Source: UBA6016 sp964568395 (GTDB taxonomy: Bacteria > Campylobacterota > Campylobacteria > Campylobacterales > UBA6016). Taken from it: a stretch of DNA of 62,189 nucleotides. Below, in pieces: positions 17,774 through 26,232 of the stretch. The notes under the pieces were generated by a model. That model made no database searches and had not been told where the DNA came from. It was given only the letters and a program-made list of their open reading frames with translations. The position numbers and the translations under genes were made by a program. How positions within the stretch are numbered: the first letter of the stretch is position 1; each line of letters starts with the position of its first letter. The stretch spans positions 1-62,189 of the forward strand of contig CAZMPN010000011.1 of assembly GCA_964568395.1 (NCBI GenBank). The letters are read 5' to 3'.

Positions 17774-17782
17774 ATTATATCA
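17774..17782 (-). promoter_or_regulatory. extended -10 promoter for ybeY
   Basis: The minus strand reads TGATATAAT, a perfect TATAAT with the TGn extension, about 20 bases before the ybeY ATG. The leader would be very short, about 12 bases including AAGGGG. No -35 is needed for extended -10 promoters. Confidence 0.55.
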
Positions 17783-17847
17783 AATGCCGCCCTTAAGCGC
17801 CACACTGTTAGAATAAAGAAGAGTTTGAATGTTTTTAGGAGTTTTCT

Positions 17848-18678
17848 TTGATTACGAAATGTTTATTTCCAGCCGCCGGATACGGCACTAGATTTTTACC
17901 TGCGACAAAGGCTATGCCAAAAGAGATGCTGCCGGTGCTTACAAAACCTCTTATCCAATACGGGGTAGAAGAGGCAATGGAGGCCGGCATCACCGAAATG
18001 GCGATAGTGACAGGAAGAGGGAAAAGGGCGATAGAAGACCATTTTGACATATCGTATGAGCTCGAGCATCAGATAAAAGGAACCGAAAAAGAGAAATATC
18101 TGGCCGATATCAGGAATATCATAGACGTCTGCTCCTTTTCCTATACTAGGCAGATAGAGATGAAGGGGCTTGGGCATGCGATACTTACGGGTGAGACCCT
18201 TATCGGCAATGTCCCTTTTGCCGTAATACTTGCGGACGACCTTTGCGTTGGCAACGGTGACGGCGGAGTGCTTGCCCAGATGGCGGAGCTCTACAAAAAA
18301 TATAGATGTTCCATCGTGGCGATAGAGGAGATAGATATAAACGACTCGTCGAAATACGGGATAATCAGCGGCAAAGAGGTTGAAGAGGGCGTATATATGG
18401 TTGCGGATATGGTGGAAAAACCAAACCCAAAAGACGCCCCGTCGAATCTCGCGATAATAGGCAGATATATACTTACTCCCGATATTTTTGAAATTCTAAG
18501 ACACACCCCTAGTGGCAAAAACGGGGAACTCCAGATAACGGACGCCCTTAAAACGCAAGCCAAAAACAATATGGTAATAGCGTACAGGTTTAAAGGCAAA
18601 CGGTTCGACTGCGGAAGCGTGGAAGGCTTTGTAGAGGCTACGAACGCCTTTTATGAAATAGACAAAAAGAAATCTTGA
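17848..18678 (+). CDS. galU: UTP-glucose-1-phosphate uridylyltransferase
   Basis: Makes UDP-glucose for lipopolysaccharide and other glycans, 276 residues. The nucleotide-binding signature AAGYGTRFLPATKAMPKEML is at residues 9-28, and GLGHAILTGE and VEKPNPKDAPSN follow. The start is TTG, with AGGAG about 6 bases upstream. It diverges from ybeY. The stop codon lies inside the -35 hexamer of the hrcA promoter, so the heat-shock operon begins immediately after it. Confidence 0.96.
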   Translation: MITKCLFPAAGYGTRFLPATKAMPKEMLPVLTKPLIQYGVEEAMEAGITEMAIVTGRGKRAIEDHFDISYELEHQIKGTEKEKYLADIRNIIDVCSFSYTRQIEMKGLGHAILTGETLIGNVPFAVILADDLCVGNGDGGVLAQMAELYKKYRCSIVAIEEIDINDSSKYGIISGKEVEEGVYMVADMVEKPNPKDAPSNLAIIGRYILTPDIFEILRHTPSGKNGELQITDALKTQAKNNMVIAYRFKGKRFDCGSVEGFVEATNAFYEIDKKKS

Positions 18679-18703
18679 CAATAAACGGCTAAAGATGTAT
18701 AAT
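18675..18703 (+). promoter_or_regulatory. sigma70 promoter of hrcA-grpE-dnaK
   Basis: Both hexamers match consensus exactly: TTGACA at 18675-18680 and TATAAT at 18698-18703, with an optimal 17-base spacer. It is the best promoter in the window. The -35 overlaps the galU stop. The CIRCE operator begins 4 bases after the -10, over the expected transcription start, so a bound repressor would block initiation. Confidence 0.93.
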
Positions 18704-18707
18704 TTTA

Positions 18708-18734
18708 TTAGCACTTGAAAATATTAAGTGCTAA
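18708..18734 (+). promoter_or_regulatory. CIRCE operator (HrcA binding site)
   Basis: Inverted repeat TTAGCACTT, nine-base spacer, AAGTGCTAA, with perfect 9-base arms. It differs from the classical TTAGCACTC/GAGTGCTAA only at the innermost pair. CIRCE elements bind HrcA, and hrcA itself starts 26 bases downstream, so the operon should be autorepressed and released on heat shock. Confidence 0.95.
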
Positions 18735-18760
18735 ATAACTAAAAAAGATGGCTAAAATCT

Positions 18761-19561
18761 ATGAGCAAGCTTGATAAAAAAGCAAAGATTCTAGAGTGCA
18801 TCATTTCTGAATACATAAAAACGAGCGCACCGATAGGGTCGCATCATCTGCAGTCTATTATAGATATTGAAGTCTCGTCGGCGACGATTAGAAACTATCT
18901 AAAAAGAATGGTAGACGACGGCGTATTGGTGCAGTTTCATATCTCGGGCGGAAGGGTGCCGAGTTCTCACGCGTTAAAGGAGTTTTGGGCCGAGAGATTG
19001 GCGCCGATACGAAGCGTGGAGGTCGGCGATCTTAGAAACGTAGCCGCCGCTTCAAAAGAGTATAAAATAGCATCCATATTAAAAATAAACGAGAGCGATA
19101 AGCTTGTCGGCTCCTATCTTGCGGGTTCGAAGTTTGTCGTTGTGGAGTTTGAAAAAGGAGAGGTTCTGCTAAGGGGCGACTCCAATCTAAAAGCTTTTAT
19201 GGACGAATTCATAGGGCTTGACGTCTCGCAGGTAAAAGACGTGGCTTTGCATTACGGAGTATCCGAAGTGTATGCGAAGCTTGGCGAGTATATGTTCTCA
19301 AAAGAGGCCAGCGTCGTAAATAAAGAAGAGCTTTTGGAGATAGCGAAACAAGACTATGAGTGGGGCATGGAGAAGATGCCTTGGTTCATGGACGGCACCG
19401 TCGCTTCCGAAATTGAAAGTGGCATATACTTTAGAAACCTGATACCGGACGGCTATATGGCGGTAAAGACCGAAGCGACGGTTGACGGCAGGAGCGCCGA
19501 AATGCTGTATGTCGGCCATCTGTCCCGTGATTTCGGTGGATTCTTGTGCGCGTTAAATTAG
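18761..19561 (+). CDS. hrcA: heat-inducible transcription repressor HrcA
   Basis: Repressor of the chaperone operon, binding CIRCE, 266 residues. The N-terminal winged helix (about 1-80) contains KILECIISEYIKTSAPIGS and VSSATIRNYLKRMVDDG. The remainder is the dimerisation domain. At 266 residues it is much shorter than HrcA of Firmicutes (about 340), as is usual in Campylobacterota. It lies directly behind its own CIRCE site and is followed by grpE after 16 bases. Confidence 0.93.
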   Translation: MSKLDKKAKILECIISEYIKTSAPIGSHHLQSIIDIEVSSATIRNYLKRMVDDGVLVQFHISGGRVPSSHALKEFWAERLAPIRSVEVGDLRNVAAASKEYKIASILKINESDKLVGSYLAGSKFVVVEFEKGEVLLRGDSNLKAFMDEFIGLDVSQVKDVALHYGVSEVYAKLGEYMFSKEASVVNKEELLEIAKQDYEWGMEKMPWFMDGTVASEIESGIYFRNLIPDGYMAVKTEATVDGRSAEMLYVGHLSRDFGGFLCALN

Positions 19562-19577
19562 ATGTAAGGAGATTTGT

Positions 19578-20081
19578 TTGAGCGAAGAGATAAAAAACGA
19601 AGAAACTATAGAAAATAGCGAAGAGGTCGCGGCTGCCGCGGAACCGGATATCGAGACGAAATACAAAGAGCTTGAAGACAAATATCTAAGAGCGCATGCG
19701 GATTTCGAGAACACCAAAAAGCGTCTTGAAAAAGAGAAGCAAATGGCGATAGACTATACGAACGAAAAGTTCGCAAAGGAGATGTTGCCTATTATCGACT
19801 CCTTGGAGCTTGCCTTGGCCCATAGCGGCGAAGAGAGCGAAGCTAGCAAGCTGAGGGAGGGCGTATCGCTGACCCTTGACAACCTGATTAAGGCGTTCGA
19901 GAGAAACGGCATCAAGCAGATTCCTGTAGACGGCGCCTTCGACCCCGAGATGCATGAGGCTATCATGCAGTCGCAGAGCGACGACGTAGAGGACGGGCAT
20001 ATCGTCGCCACCCTGCAAAAAGGGTATATATTCAAAGAGAGGGTTATCAGACCGGCTCTTGTTAATGTTTGTAAGAAATAA
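19578..20081 (+). CDS. grpE: nucleotide exchange factor GrpE
   Basis: Co-chaperone that releases ADP from DnaK, 167 residues. An acidic N-terminal tail (about 1-25) precedes the long paired helix (KYKELEDKYLRAHADFENTKKR region split over residues 27-50) and the C-terminal beta domain ending in KGYIFKERVIRPALVNV. The start is TTG with AAGGAG about 7 bases upstream. It lies between hrcA and dnaK in the CIRCE-controlled operon. Confidence 0.96.
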   Translation: MSEEIKNEETIENSEEVAAAAEPDIETKYKELEDKYLRAHADFENTKKRLEKEKQMAIDYTNEKFAKEMLPIIDSLELALAHSGEESEASKLREGVSLTLDNLIKAFERNGIKQIPVDGAFDPEMHEAIMQSQSDDVEDGHIVATLQKGYIFKERVIRPALVNVCKK

Positions 20082-20104
20082 AAACTAGATAAAAGGATAA
20101 GAAA

Positions 20105-21994
20105 ATGGGAAAAGTAATTGGAATTGACCTTGGAACAACAAACTCTTGCGTAGCCTTTATGGAAGGCTCTGAGCCGAAAGTACTGGCAAACAAAGAGGGC
20201 GCCAGAACTACGCCTTCGGTCGTAGCGTTTACCGACAAAGGCGAAGTGCTTGTAGGTATGACTGCAAAAAGACAGGCTATCACAAACCCTGAAAAGACCA
20301 TCTACTCCATCAAGAGAATCATGGGTCTTATGACTTCTGAAACCAAAGCGAACGAAGCGAAAAGCAAAGTTTCATACAAAATAGTCGACAGAAACGGCGC
20401 TTGCGCGGTTGAAATAGGCGACAAAGTATATACGCCGCAAGAGATTTCCGCAAAAATCCTTATGAAGCTAAAAGAAGACGCAGAGAGCTTCCTTGGCGAA
20501 GAGGTAACTGACGCCGTAATCACCGTGCCCGCATACTTCAACGACGCCCAAAGAAAAGCGACGAAAGAGGCGGGTATCATCGCGGGTCTAAACGTGCTTA
20601 GAATCATCAACGAGCCGACGGCGGCTTCGCTAGCTTACGGACTTGATAGAAAAGCGCAAGAGAAGATCCTTATCTACGACCTAGGCGGCGGCACGTTCGA
20701 CGTTACGGTGCTTGATGTCGGGGACGGCGTATTTGAAGTTTTGGCGACCGACGGGGACGCCTTCCTTGGCGGTGACGACTTCGACAATAGAATCATCGAT
20801 TGGCTAGCGGACGAGTTCAAAGCGGAACAAGGCATAGACCTCAAAAACGACAAAATGGCGCTTCAAAGGCTAAAAGAGGCGGCCGAAAACGCCAAAAAAG
20901 AGCTATCGACTGCGATGGAGACGGAAATCAACCTGCCGTTCATCACGGCCGACGCGACAGGTCCAAAACACCTTGTCAAAAAGCTAACGAGAGCGAAATT
21001 CGAGTCTATCATTGGCGATCTTGTAGATAAAACAAAAACAAAAATCGTAGAGGTGCTAAAACAAGCGGGACTTGACAAAGGCGCAATCGACGAGGTAGTA
21101 ATGGTGGGCGGCTCTACAAGGGTGCCGAAAATCCAAGACATGGTAAAAGAGTACTTCGGCAAAGAGCTGAACAAAACGGTAAACCCTGACGAAGTCGTGG
21201 CTGTGGGCGCGGCAATCCAAGGCGGCGTACTAAAAGGGGATGTAAAAGACGTACTGCTTCTTGACGTAACTCCGCTAAGCCTAGGTATCGAAACGCTCGG
21301 CGGCGTAATGACAAAAGTAATCGACAGAGGTACGACGATACCTGCCAAAAAATCGCAAACGTTCTCGACTGCGGAAGACAATCAGCCGGCGGTGACCATC
21401 CACGTACTGCAAGGTGAGAGAGAGTTTGCGAAAGACAACAAATCGCTAGGTATGTTCGAGCTAGGCGGTATCATGGCGGCTCCAAGAGGGGTGCCTCAAA
21501 TCGAAGTTACGTTTGACATCGACGCCAACGGTATTTTGAATGTATCTGCAAAAGACAAGGCGAGCGGCAAAGAGTCAAACATCAAAATCACCGGCTCGTC
21601 TGGTCTAAACGAAGACGAAATCAACAAAATGGTGCAAGAAGCCGAAGCGCACAAAGAAGAGGATAGAAAAAGAAAAGAGGTGGTCGAGGCGAAAAACCAA
21701 GCGGACGCCCTGATACACCAAACGGAAAAAACCCTCTCCGAGTCCGGCGACGCTGTAAGCGCTGACGAAAAAGCGAAAATCGAAGCGGCCATCAAAGAAC
21801 TAAAAGATGTCCTTGCAAAAGACAACGTCACAAAAGACGAGATAGAAGTAGCCACTAGAAATCTAACATCCGTAAGCCACAAACTAGCGGAAGCTATGTA
21901 TGCAAAACAAGGCGGCGAAGCCGGCGCCGCAGGCGGTGCGCAAGGCGGACAAGCCAAAAAAGACGACGACGTAATCGACGCCGAAGTAGAATAA
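20105..21994 (+). CDS. dnaK: chaperone protein DnaK (Hsp70)
   Basis: Hsp70 chaperone of 629 residues. The ATPase domain opens GKVIGIDLGTTNSCVAFMEG, with YDLGGGTFDVTVLDVG and GGSTRVPKIQ. The substrate-binding domain starts after LLLDVTPLSLGIETLGGV. The C-terminal tail is Gly-rich and ends DDDVIDAEVE, the usual bacterial form. It is the third gene of the CIRCE operon and is followed by a strong terminator. Codon choice is cleaner than in its neighbours, as expected for a highly expressed gene. Confidence 0.98.
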   Translation: MGKVIGIDLGTTNSCVAFMEGSEPKVLANKEGARTTPSVVAFTDKGEVLVGMTAKRQAITNPEKTIYSIKRIMGLMTSETKANEAKSKVSYKIVDRNGACAVEIGDKVYTPQEISAKILMKLKEDAESFLGEEVTDAVITVPAYFNDAQRKATKEAGIIAGLNVLRIINEPTAASLAYGLDRKAQEKILIYDLGGGTFDVTVLDVGDGVFEVLATDGDAFLGGDDFDNRIIDWLADEFKAEQGIDLKNDKMALQRLKEAAENAKKELSTAMETEINLPFITADATGPKHLVKKLTRAKFESIIGDLVDKTKTKIVEVLKQAGLDKGAIDEVVMVGGSTRVPKIQDMVKEYFGKELNKTVNPDEVVAVGAAIQGGVLKGDVKDVLLLDVTPLSLGIETLGGVMTKVIDRGTTIPAKKSQTFSTAEDNQPAVTIHVLQGEREFAKDNKSLGMFELGGIMAAPRGVPQIEVTFDIDANGILNVSAKDKASGKESNIKITGSSGLNEDEINKMVQEAEAHKEEDRKRKEVVEAKNQADALIHQTEKTLSESGDAVSADEKAKIEAAIKELKDVLAKDNVTKDEIEVATRNLTSVSHKLAEAMYAKQGGEAGAAGGAQGGQAKKDDDVIDAEVE

Positions 21995-22025
21995 TCTCCG
22001 TAGAGCCATATAAGGCCTCGCTCCA

Positions 22026-22055
22026 AAGCCCTGTCTTTACGGCAGGGCTTTTTTT
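22026..22055 (+). terminator. rho-independent terminator after dnaK
   Basis: Perfect 8-bp stem, AAGCCCTG and CAGGGCTT, around a 9-base loop, followed by a run of seven T. It lies 31 bases after the dnaK stop and closes the heat-shock operon before rpoN. Confidence 0.9.
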
Positions 22056-22101
22056 ATTCCCCAAAAAAACTAAAAACTGCATAATATTTAATCAAACATT
22101 T

Positions 22102-22130
22102 TTGTAACAATCCTCGATTTTCTGTATAAA
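22102..22130 (+). promoter_or_regulatory. candidate sigma70 promoter for rpoN
   Basis: TTGTAA (22102-22107) and TATAAA (22125-22130, preceded by TG) are 17 bases apart and lie 31 bases before the rpoN ATG, just after the dnaK terminator. Position and spacing support it; the hexamers are imperfect. Confidence 0.5.
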
Positions 22131-22160
22131 ATTGCATCATAGATTTCGTGGAGGGTGCAC

Positions 22161-23420
22161 ATGCTAAAACAGGGACAGGTTCAAAAACAAACCGTTAGGC
22201 TCTCTATGAAGCTGTGGCTTCCGATACTGGAGAGTTCGCTATCGGAGCTTTCCAAAAACGTGGACGAAATGTCTCAAACAAACCCGTATGTGCAGGTCAA
22301 AAAAGGGTTCGAAAACGAGTTCAAGCTGCGCGCCAAAGACGTAAAAAAATTCTCCTCGGTCAAAAGCGGGGGAATGGACGAGAGCAGCGCGGCCTCCATA
22401 ACGTCCGAGGAGTCTTTGTACGACAAGCTTCTTCCTCAGATAGAGCCGCATCTTTTCCCAACCGACGTATCGAGGAGGGTAGCCGTTGCGATTATCCAAA
22501 ACCTGGACGAGGACGGCTTTTTTGACGCCAGCCCTATCGATATAGCGGCCGAGTGCGGCGTGGACGAGGGCTACGTGGAAAAGATAAGACAGAGATTCGC
22601 CGCCCTGGAGCCTTGCGGCATAGGGGCGAAAGACGTGCAGGAGGCGCTTTATTTCCAGCTTTGCCAGCTGGACGTGGACGAGGAGATGTACTCGGCGGTG
22701 AAGACGCTTATATACGAAAAAGAGCTCGCCCTAAAAACCATGCAGCCCGCCCTTCTCAAGAGGGCCAAAAAACTACTCTCGCGCTTTAGGACGGTTCCGG
22801 CTATCGACTATCAAGAAGCTAGCGCTCCTGTAATTCCGGATGTGGCCGTAGTATTCGAAAAAGACAAATTCGAAGTCAGGCTAAACTCCATCTACTATCC
22901 GGACATAGTTATAGACAAGGAGCTCGCCCACGAGGGGGGAGAGTTTGCCAAGGAGAAGGTAAAAGAGGCGATGATGGCCTCCAACCTGATAAATTTGCGC
23001 AAGACGACGCTGCAAAACATCGTTAACATCATCATTGAGAAGCAGTTTAAATTCTTTTTGGGCGGAGAACTTGTGCCGCTCAAGATACAAGACGTGGCGG
23101 ACATACTCGGATACAACCAGTCCACCATCTCCAGGGCTGTGGCCAATAAATATCTCTCATGCGACAGGGGCATATTCCCTTTTAGGCACTTCTTTAGCTT
23201 TGCGGTAACACAGAGCGTAAGCACCAACGAACTAAAAAGCTTCGTAAAGCACGTAGTGGAGTCGGAGAGCAGAGAGAGGCCGCTAAACGACGAGGAGATA
23301 CTAGCTGCGGTACAAAAAAGATTTGGTTTAAAAATGGTCAGGCGAAGCATCACAAAATATCGCCTCGAGCTTGGAATACCGTCGTCAAAGGAGCGCAAGA
23401 AGGAGTATGTGCTGGCCTAG
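22161..23420 (+). CDS. rpoN: RNA polymerase sigma-54 factor
   Basis: Alternative sigma factor for enhancer-dependent promoters, 419 residues. The Gln-rich region I is present (LKQGQVQKQTVRLSMKLWLP), with core-binding domain motifs around CGIGAKDVQEALYFQL. The helix-turn-helix lies near KIQDVADILGYNQSTISRAV and the RpoN box is RRSITKYR. The ATG at 22161 is chosen over a GTG two codons earlier because GGAGG lies 6 bases before the ATG and touches the GTG. In Campylobacterota this factor mainly drives flagellar genes, and also nif genes in diazotrophs. Confidence 0.95.
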   Translation: MLKQGQVQKQTVRLSMKLWLPILESSLSELSKNVDEMSQTNPYVQVKKGFENEFKLRAKDVKKFSSVKSGGMDESSAASITSEESLYDKLLPQIEPHLFPTDVSRRVAVAIIQNLDEDGFFDASPIDIAAECGVDEGYVEKIRQRFAALEPCGIGAKDVQEALYFQLCQLDVDEEMYSAVKTLIYEKELALKTMQPALLKRAKKLLSRFRTVPAIDYQEASAPVIPDVAVVFEKDKFEVRLNSIYYPDIVIDKELAHEGGEFAKEKVKEAMMASNLINLRKTTLQNIVNIIIEKQFKFFLGGELVPLKIQDVADILGYNQSTISRAVANKYLSCDRGIFPFRHFFSFAVTQSVSTNELKSFVKHVVESESRERPLNDEEILAAVQKRFGLKMVRRSITKYRLELGIPSSKERKKEYVLA

Positions 23421-23425
23421 GCGGA

Positions 23426-23441
23426 CGGAACGGCATATGCA
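23426..23441 (+). promoter_or_regulatory. possible sigma54 promoter before the aldo/keto reductase
   Basis: The sequence has invariant GG (23427-28) and GC (23439-40) exactly ten bases apart, and reads CGGAACGGCATATGCA against the consensus TGGCACGNNNNTTGCA, with three mismatches in the conserved positions. It lies in the 51-bp gap after rpoN, about 30 bases before the next ATG. This is suggestive only: no upstream activator site is recognisable. Confidence 0.35.
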
Positions 23442-23471
23442 AGAAATAAAAACAAAAATAGAGGGCGGAAA

Positions 23472-24578
23472 ATGCTAAAAGGGCTTGCTTCGCAAGAGGC
23501 TACTGAGAATTTTTTTGCAAAAAAAACGGAGTTTTCAAAAACGTCCGTAAAAAACTCTCCCTATTTTTCAATCTCCTCTCTCGGTATCGGCACCTATAAG
23601 CCGGAGGCGTACAAGGAAGAGAACTACTTGTTTAGCTACAAGGACGCCGTAAAAAAAGCGGTAAAACTCGGCTGCAACCACATAGATACGGCCGCGAACT
23701 ATCGATACACGAAAAGCGAACAGGAGATTGGAGAAGCGCTTGGCGAACTTAGCGAAGAAGGCGTAAAAAGGGAGGAGCTGGTTATCGCCACAAAAGGCGG
23801 GTTCTTGCCGCTCTCATATCCCTTTCCCGAAAATCCGTATCACTGGATAAACGATACCGTGGTCAAAAGCGCTCTCGCCAAAGAGGACGAGATAGTAACA
23901 GACGAGCACTGTATGACCTCGGAGTTCGTCGAGTGGTCTTTTGAGAAGTCGCTAGAACGTCTCGGGGTTGAGGCGATAGATATATTTTATATACACAACC
24001 CGGAGTTTGAGCTTGGCGTCGTGCCTTATGAAAAGCTGGTCGAAAAATTCGGCGCCATATCGAAGATGCTCGAGGCAAAACGAAAAGACGGGAAGCTTGG
24101 CTCATACGGCGTAGCCTCTTGGAACGGTTTTTTGAACGACCCGTCGCATATGGAGTATCTATCTCTGGCCGACTTCGTTGGGGCCGCAAGGGCGCACGGC
24201 GACGGATTTAGATTTTTGCAAAGCCCGTACAATCCGGCAAAACCGCACGGCTATATATTCGCGAACCAAAAGATGGAAAACGGGTATATGCCGGCTTTTT
24301 ACGCCGCAAAAAAGATGGGGCTAGAAATCATCACCAGCTCCTCGCTGCTGCAAATGAATATATTCAAAGGGGCTTTTAGCGCCGAATTCAGGGATATCTG
24401 CGACCTTGCCCTTGCTAGCGATTTGCAGAGGGCTTTGCAGTTTGCCAGATCAAACCCCCTGACCCTATGCGCCCTAGTCGGCGCATCGAGCGAAGAGCAC
24501 GTCGAACACGACTTTGCGCTTTTAAAAGAGGAGTGTGTGGCGGGCGCAGATTATGAGAAATTTTTTAGGTTGGGTTAG
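23472..24578 (+). CDS. aldo/keto reductase
   Basis: NAD(P)H-dependent oxidoreductase with the AKR TIM-barrel fold, 368 residues. The full catalytic tetrad is visible: Asp72 and Tyr77 (IDTAANYRY), Lys108 (IATKGG) and His175 (FYIHNP). A poorly conserved 30-residue leader precedes the barrel, and there is an insert around residues 112-150. The substrate is unknown. The stop codon directly abuts the ATG of the flavoprotein gene, and nifT follows that, so the three appear to form one operon, possibly from a sigma54 promoter. Confidence 0.9.
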   Translation: MLKGLASQEATENFFAKKTEFSKTSVKNSPYFSISSLGIGTYKPEAYKEENYLFSYKDAVKKAVKLGCNHIDTAANYRYTKSEQEIGEALGELSEEGVKREELVIATKGGFLPLSYPFPENPYHWINDTVVKSALAKEDEIVTDEHCMTSEFVEWSFEKSLERLGVEAIDIFYIHNPEFELGVVPYEKLVEKFGAISKMLEAKRKDGKLGSYGVASWNGFLNDPSHMEYLSLADFVGAARAHGDGFRFLQSPYNPAKPHGYIFANQKMENGYMPAFYAAKKMGLEIITSSSLLQMNIFKGAFSAEFRDICDLALASDLQRALQFARSNPLTLCALVGASSEEHVEHDFALLKEECVAGADYEKFFRLG

Positions 24579-26222
24579 ATGCTGTATGACGTAATAGTGG
24601 TTGGGAGCGGTATAGCCGGTCTGACGGCGGCGATAGAGGCCGCAAAGTCGGGAGCCAGCGTGCTCGTGCTGACAAAAAATATGCCGCTTCGTTCCAATAG
24701 TTCGATGGCCGCCGGCGGAATCAACGCCGCGCTCGGCAACGCGGAAGCCGATAGCGTAGAGATGCATCTGGCGGATACTCTAAAAGGCGCGGACGGCCTA
24801 GGCGAAAAGAGGGCGGCGGCCGTTCTGACCAAGAACGCCCCGGCTACTGTCTTGTGGCTTGACGCCATCGGTGCGAACTTCGACAAAGACGAAAGCGGCA
24901 AAATTATGCAAAGGAGCTTCGGCGGAGCTGGAAAGAAGCGCACCTGTTTCGTCGCGGATAAGACCGGCGGGGCCATCGTGCAAGCGCTGCTCGCGGGGCT
25001 AAAAAACAAGAGCATAAGGGTGCAAAGCGACTACCAGGCGATGAGCCTTTTAAAGGACGGCGACAAGATAGCGGGCGTTTCGGCCATGAACAAAAAAAGC
25101 TGCCAGATAGAGCTTTTCGGCGCAAAAAGCGTCGTGCTTGCGGGCGGCGGATATGCCGGAATATATTTCGGACACACTTCGAACCCCCAAGATTCCGTCG
25201 GTGATACGCTGGCGCTAGCTCTTCGGGCGGGAGTGGCGCTTAGGGATATGGAGTTCGTACAGTTTCATCCCACCGGACTTTGGCATAGCGGCTCCCTCGT
25301 CAGCGAGGCGGTGCGAGGCGAAGGCGGCTATATCGTAAACCATAGGGGCGAGCGCTTTACAAACGAACTCGCAACCAGAGATGTGTTGGCTCGCGCCATA
25401 GCCAGACAGCAAGAGGAAGGCGGCGTGTTTATAGACGTTAGGCATATCTCGCCAGACGTGCTTGCGTCCAGAGTCCCCTCTTTCTTGAAGGCGGCGATGG
25501 CGCAGGAGGGTAAAGACGCCACCACGGAGCTCGTGCCTATAAAACCAGTAGCCCATTATACGATGGGCGGAATAGCCGTAAACGAGCGGTGCGAGACGTC
25601 TATAAATGGACTCTATGCGGCCGGAGAGTGTGCGTGCAACGGAGTGCATGGCGCCAATAGGCTTGGCGGAAACAGTCTTTTGGAGGCCGCCGTGTTTGGC
25701 GGGATAGCCGGCAAAGAGGCCGCCTCATATGCGAAAACGAAAGCGGAGTTTTTGAAGATAGACCTTACCACGGTGGCAAAAGATGAGAAAAGAGTGGAAA
25801 ACGTACTAAAAGGCGAAGCCGGGGCGAACCCTAGGGCGGTACGAAAGAGTCTCGGCGACGCGCTGTATGCCAAAGCGGGACTTTTCAGGGATGAACACGG
25901 CCTCTCGTCGGCCTTCGAGTATATAGGCTATCTCAAAACCGTTGCTGGGATGATGAGCGCTACGGAGAAAAGAAGAGAGGGCAACTTCGAGCTGCCGCTA
26001 ATTTTGGAGCTACAAAACGCCGTACTGGTAGCGGAAGCCTCCGTGCTCTGCGCGCTGAGAAGGGAAGAGAGCAGGGGCGCGCACTACCGGGACGACTACG
26101 GCGCAAAAGACGACGCCGCCTTCAAGAAACACTCATCCGTAAGACTGGATGGAATGAAGCTTGTCCACTCCTTTGAAGAGGGCGGGCTGTTTGGCAAAAT
26201 AAAAGAGTTCATCAAAAAATAA
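24579..26222 (+). CDS. FAD-binding fumarate reductase/aspartate oxidase family flavoprotein
   Basis: Soluble flavoprotein of 547 residues related to FrdA/SdhA and NadB. The Rossmann motif is GSGIAG (9-14). The motif that carries the FAD-linked His in FrdA reads RSNSSMAAGG, with Asn40 in that place, so FAD is probably noncovalent. Catalytic-domain motifs are QFHPTGL, RGEGG, ATRDVLARAI, HYTMGG and GANRLGGNSLLE; the C-terminal helical block has RREESRGAHYR. There is no signal peptide or haem motif. It could be an L-aspartate oxidase (NadB), since nadA and nadC occur 29 kb away without a nadB, or an oxidoreductase tied to nifT, which follows 10 bp downstream. Confidence 0.85.
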   Translation: MLYDVIVVGSGIAGLTAAIEAAKSGASVLVLTKNMPLRSNSSMAAGGINAALGNAEADSVEMHLADTLKGADGLGEKRAAAVLTKNAPATVLWLDAIGANFDKDESGKIMQRSFGGAGKKRTCFVADKTGGAIVQALLAGLKNKSIRVQSDYQAMSLLKDGDKIAGVSAMNKKSCQIELFGAKSVVLAGGGYAGIYFGHTSNPQDSVGDTLALALRAGVALRDMEFVQFHPTGLWHSGSLVSEAVRGEGGYIVNHRGERFTNELATRDVLARAIARQQEEGGVFIDVRHISPDVLASRVPSFLKAAMAQEGKDATTELVPIKPVAHYTMGGIAVNERCETSINGLYAAGECACNGVHGANRLGGNSLLEAAVFGGIAGKEAASYAKTKAEFLKIDLTTVAKDEKRVENVLKGEAGANPRAVRKSLGDALYAKAGLFRDEHGLSSAFEYIGYLKTVAGMMSATEKRREGNFELPLILELQNAVLVAEASVLCALRREESRGAHYRDDYGAKDDAAFKKHSSVRLDGMKLVHSFEEGGLFGKIKEFIKK

Positions 26223-26232
26223 AGGATAAAAA

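Noticed and set aside
24579..26222. Annotation as membrane fumarate reductase subunit FrdA or MfrA
   Set aside because: No FrdB, FrdC or cytochrome partner is adjacent, no signal peptide is present, and the covalent-FAD His is Asn.
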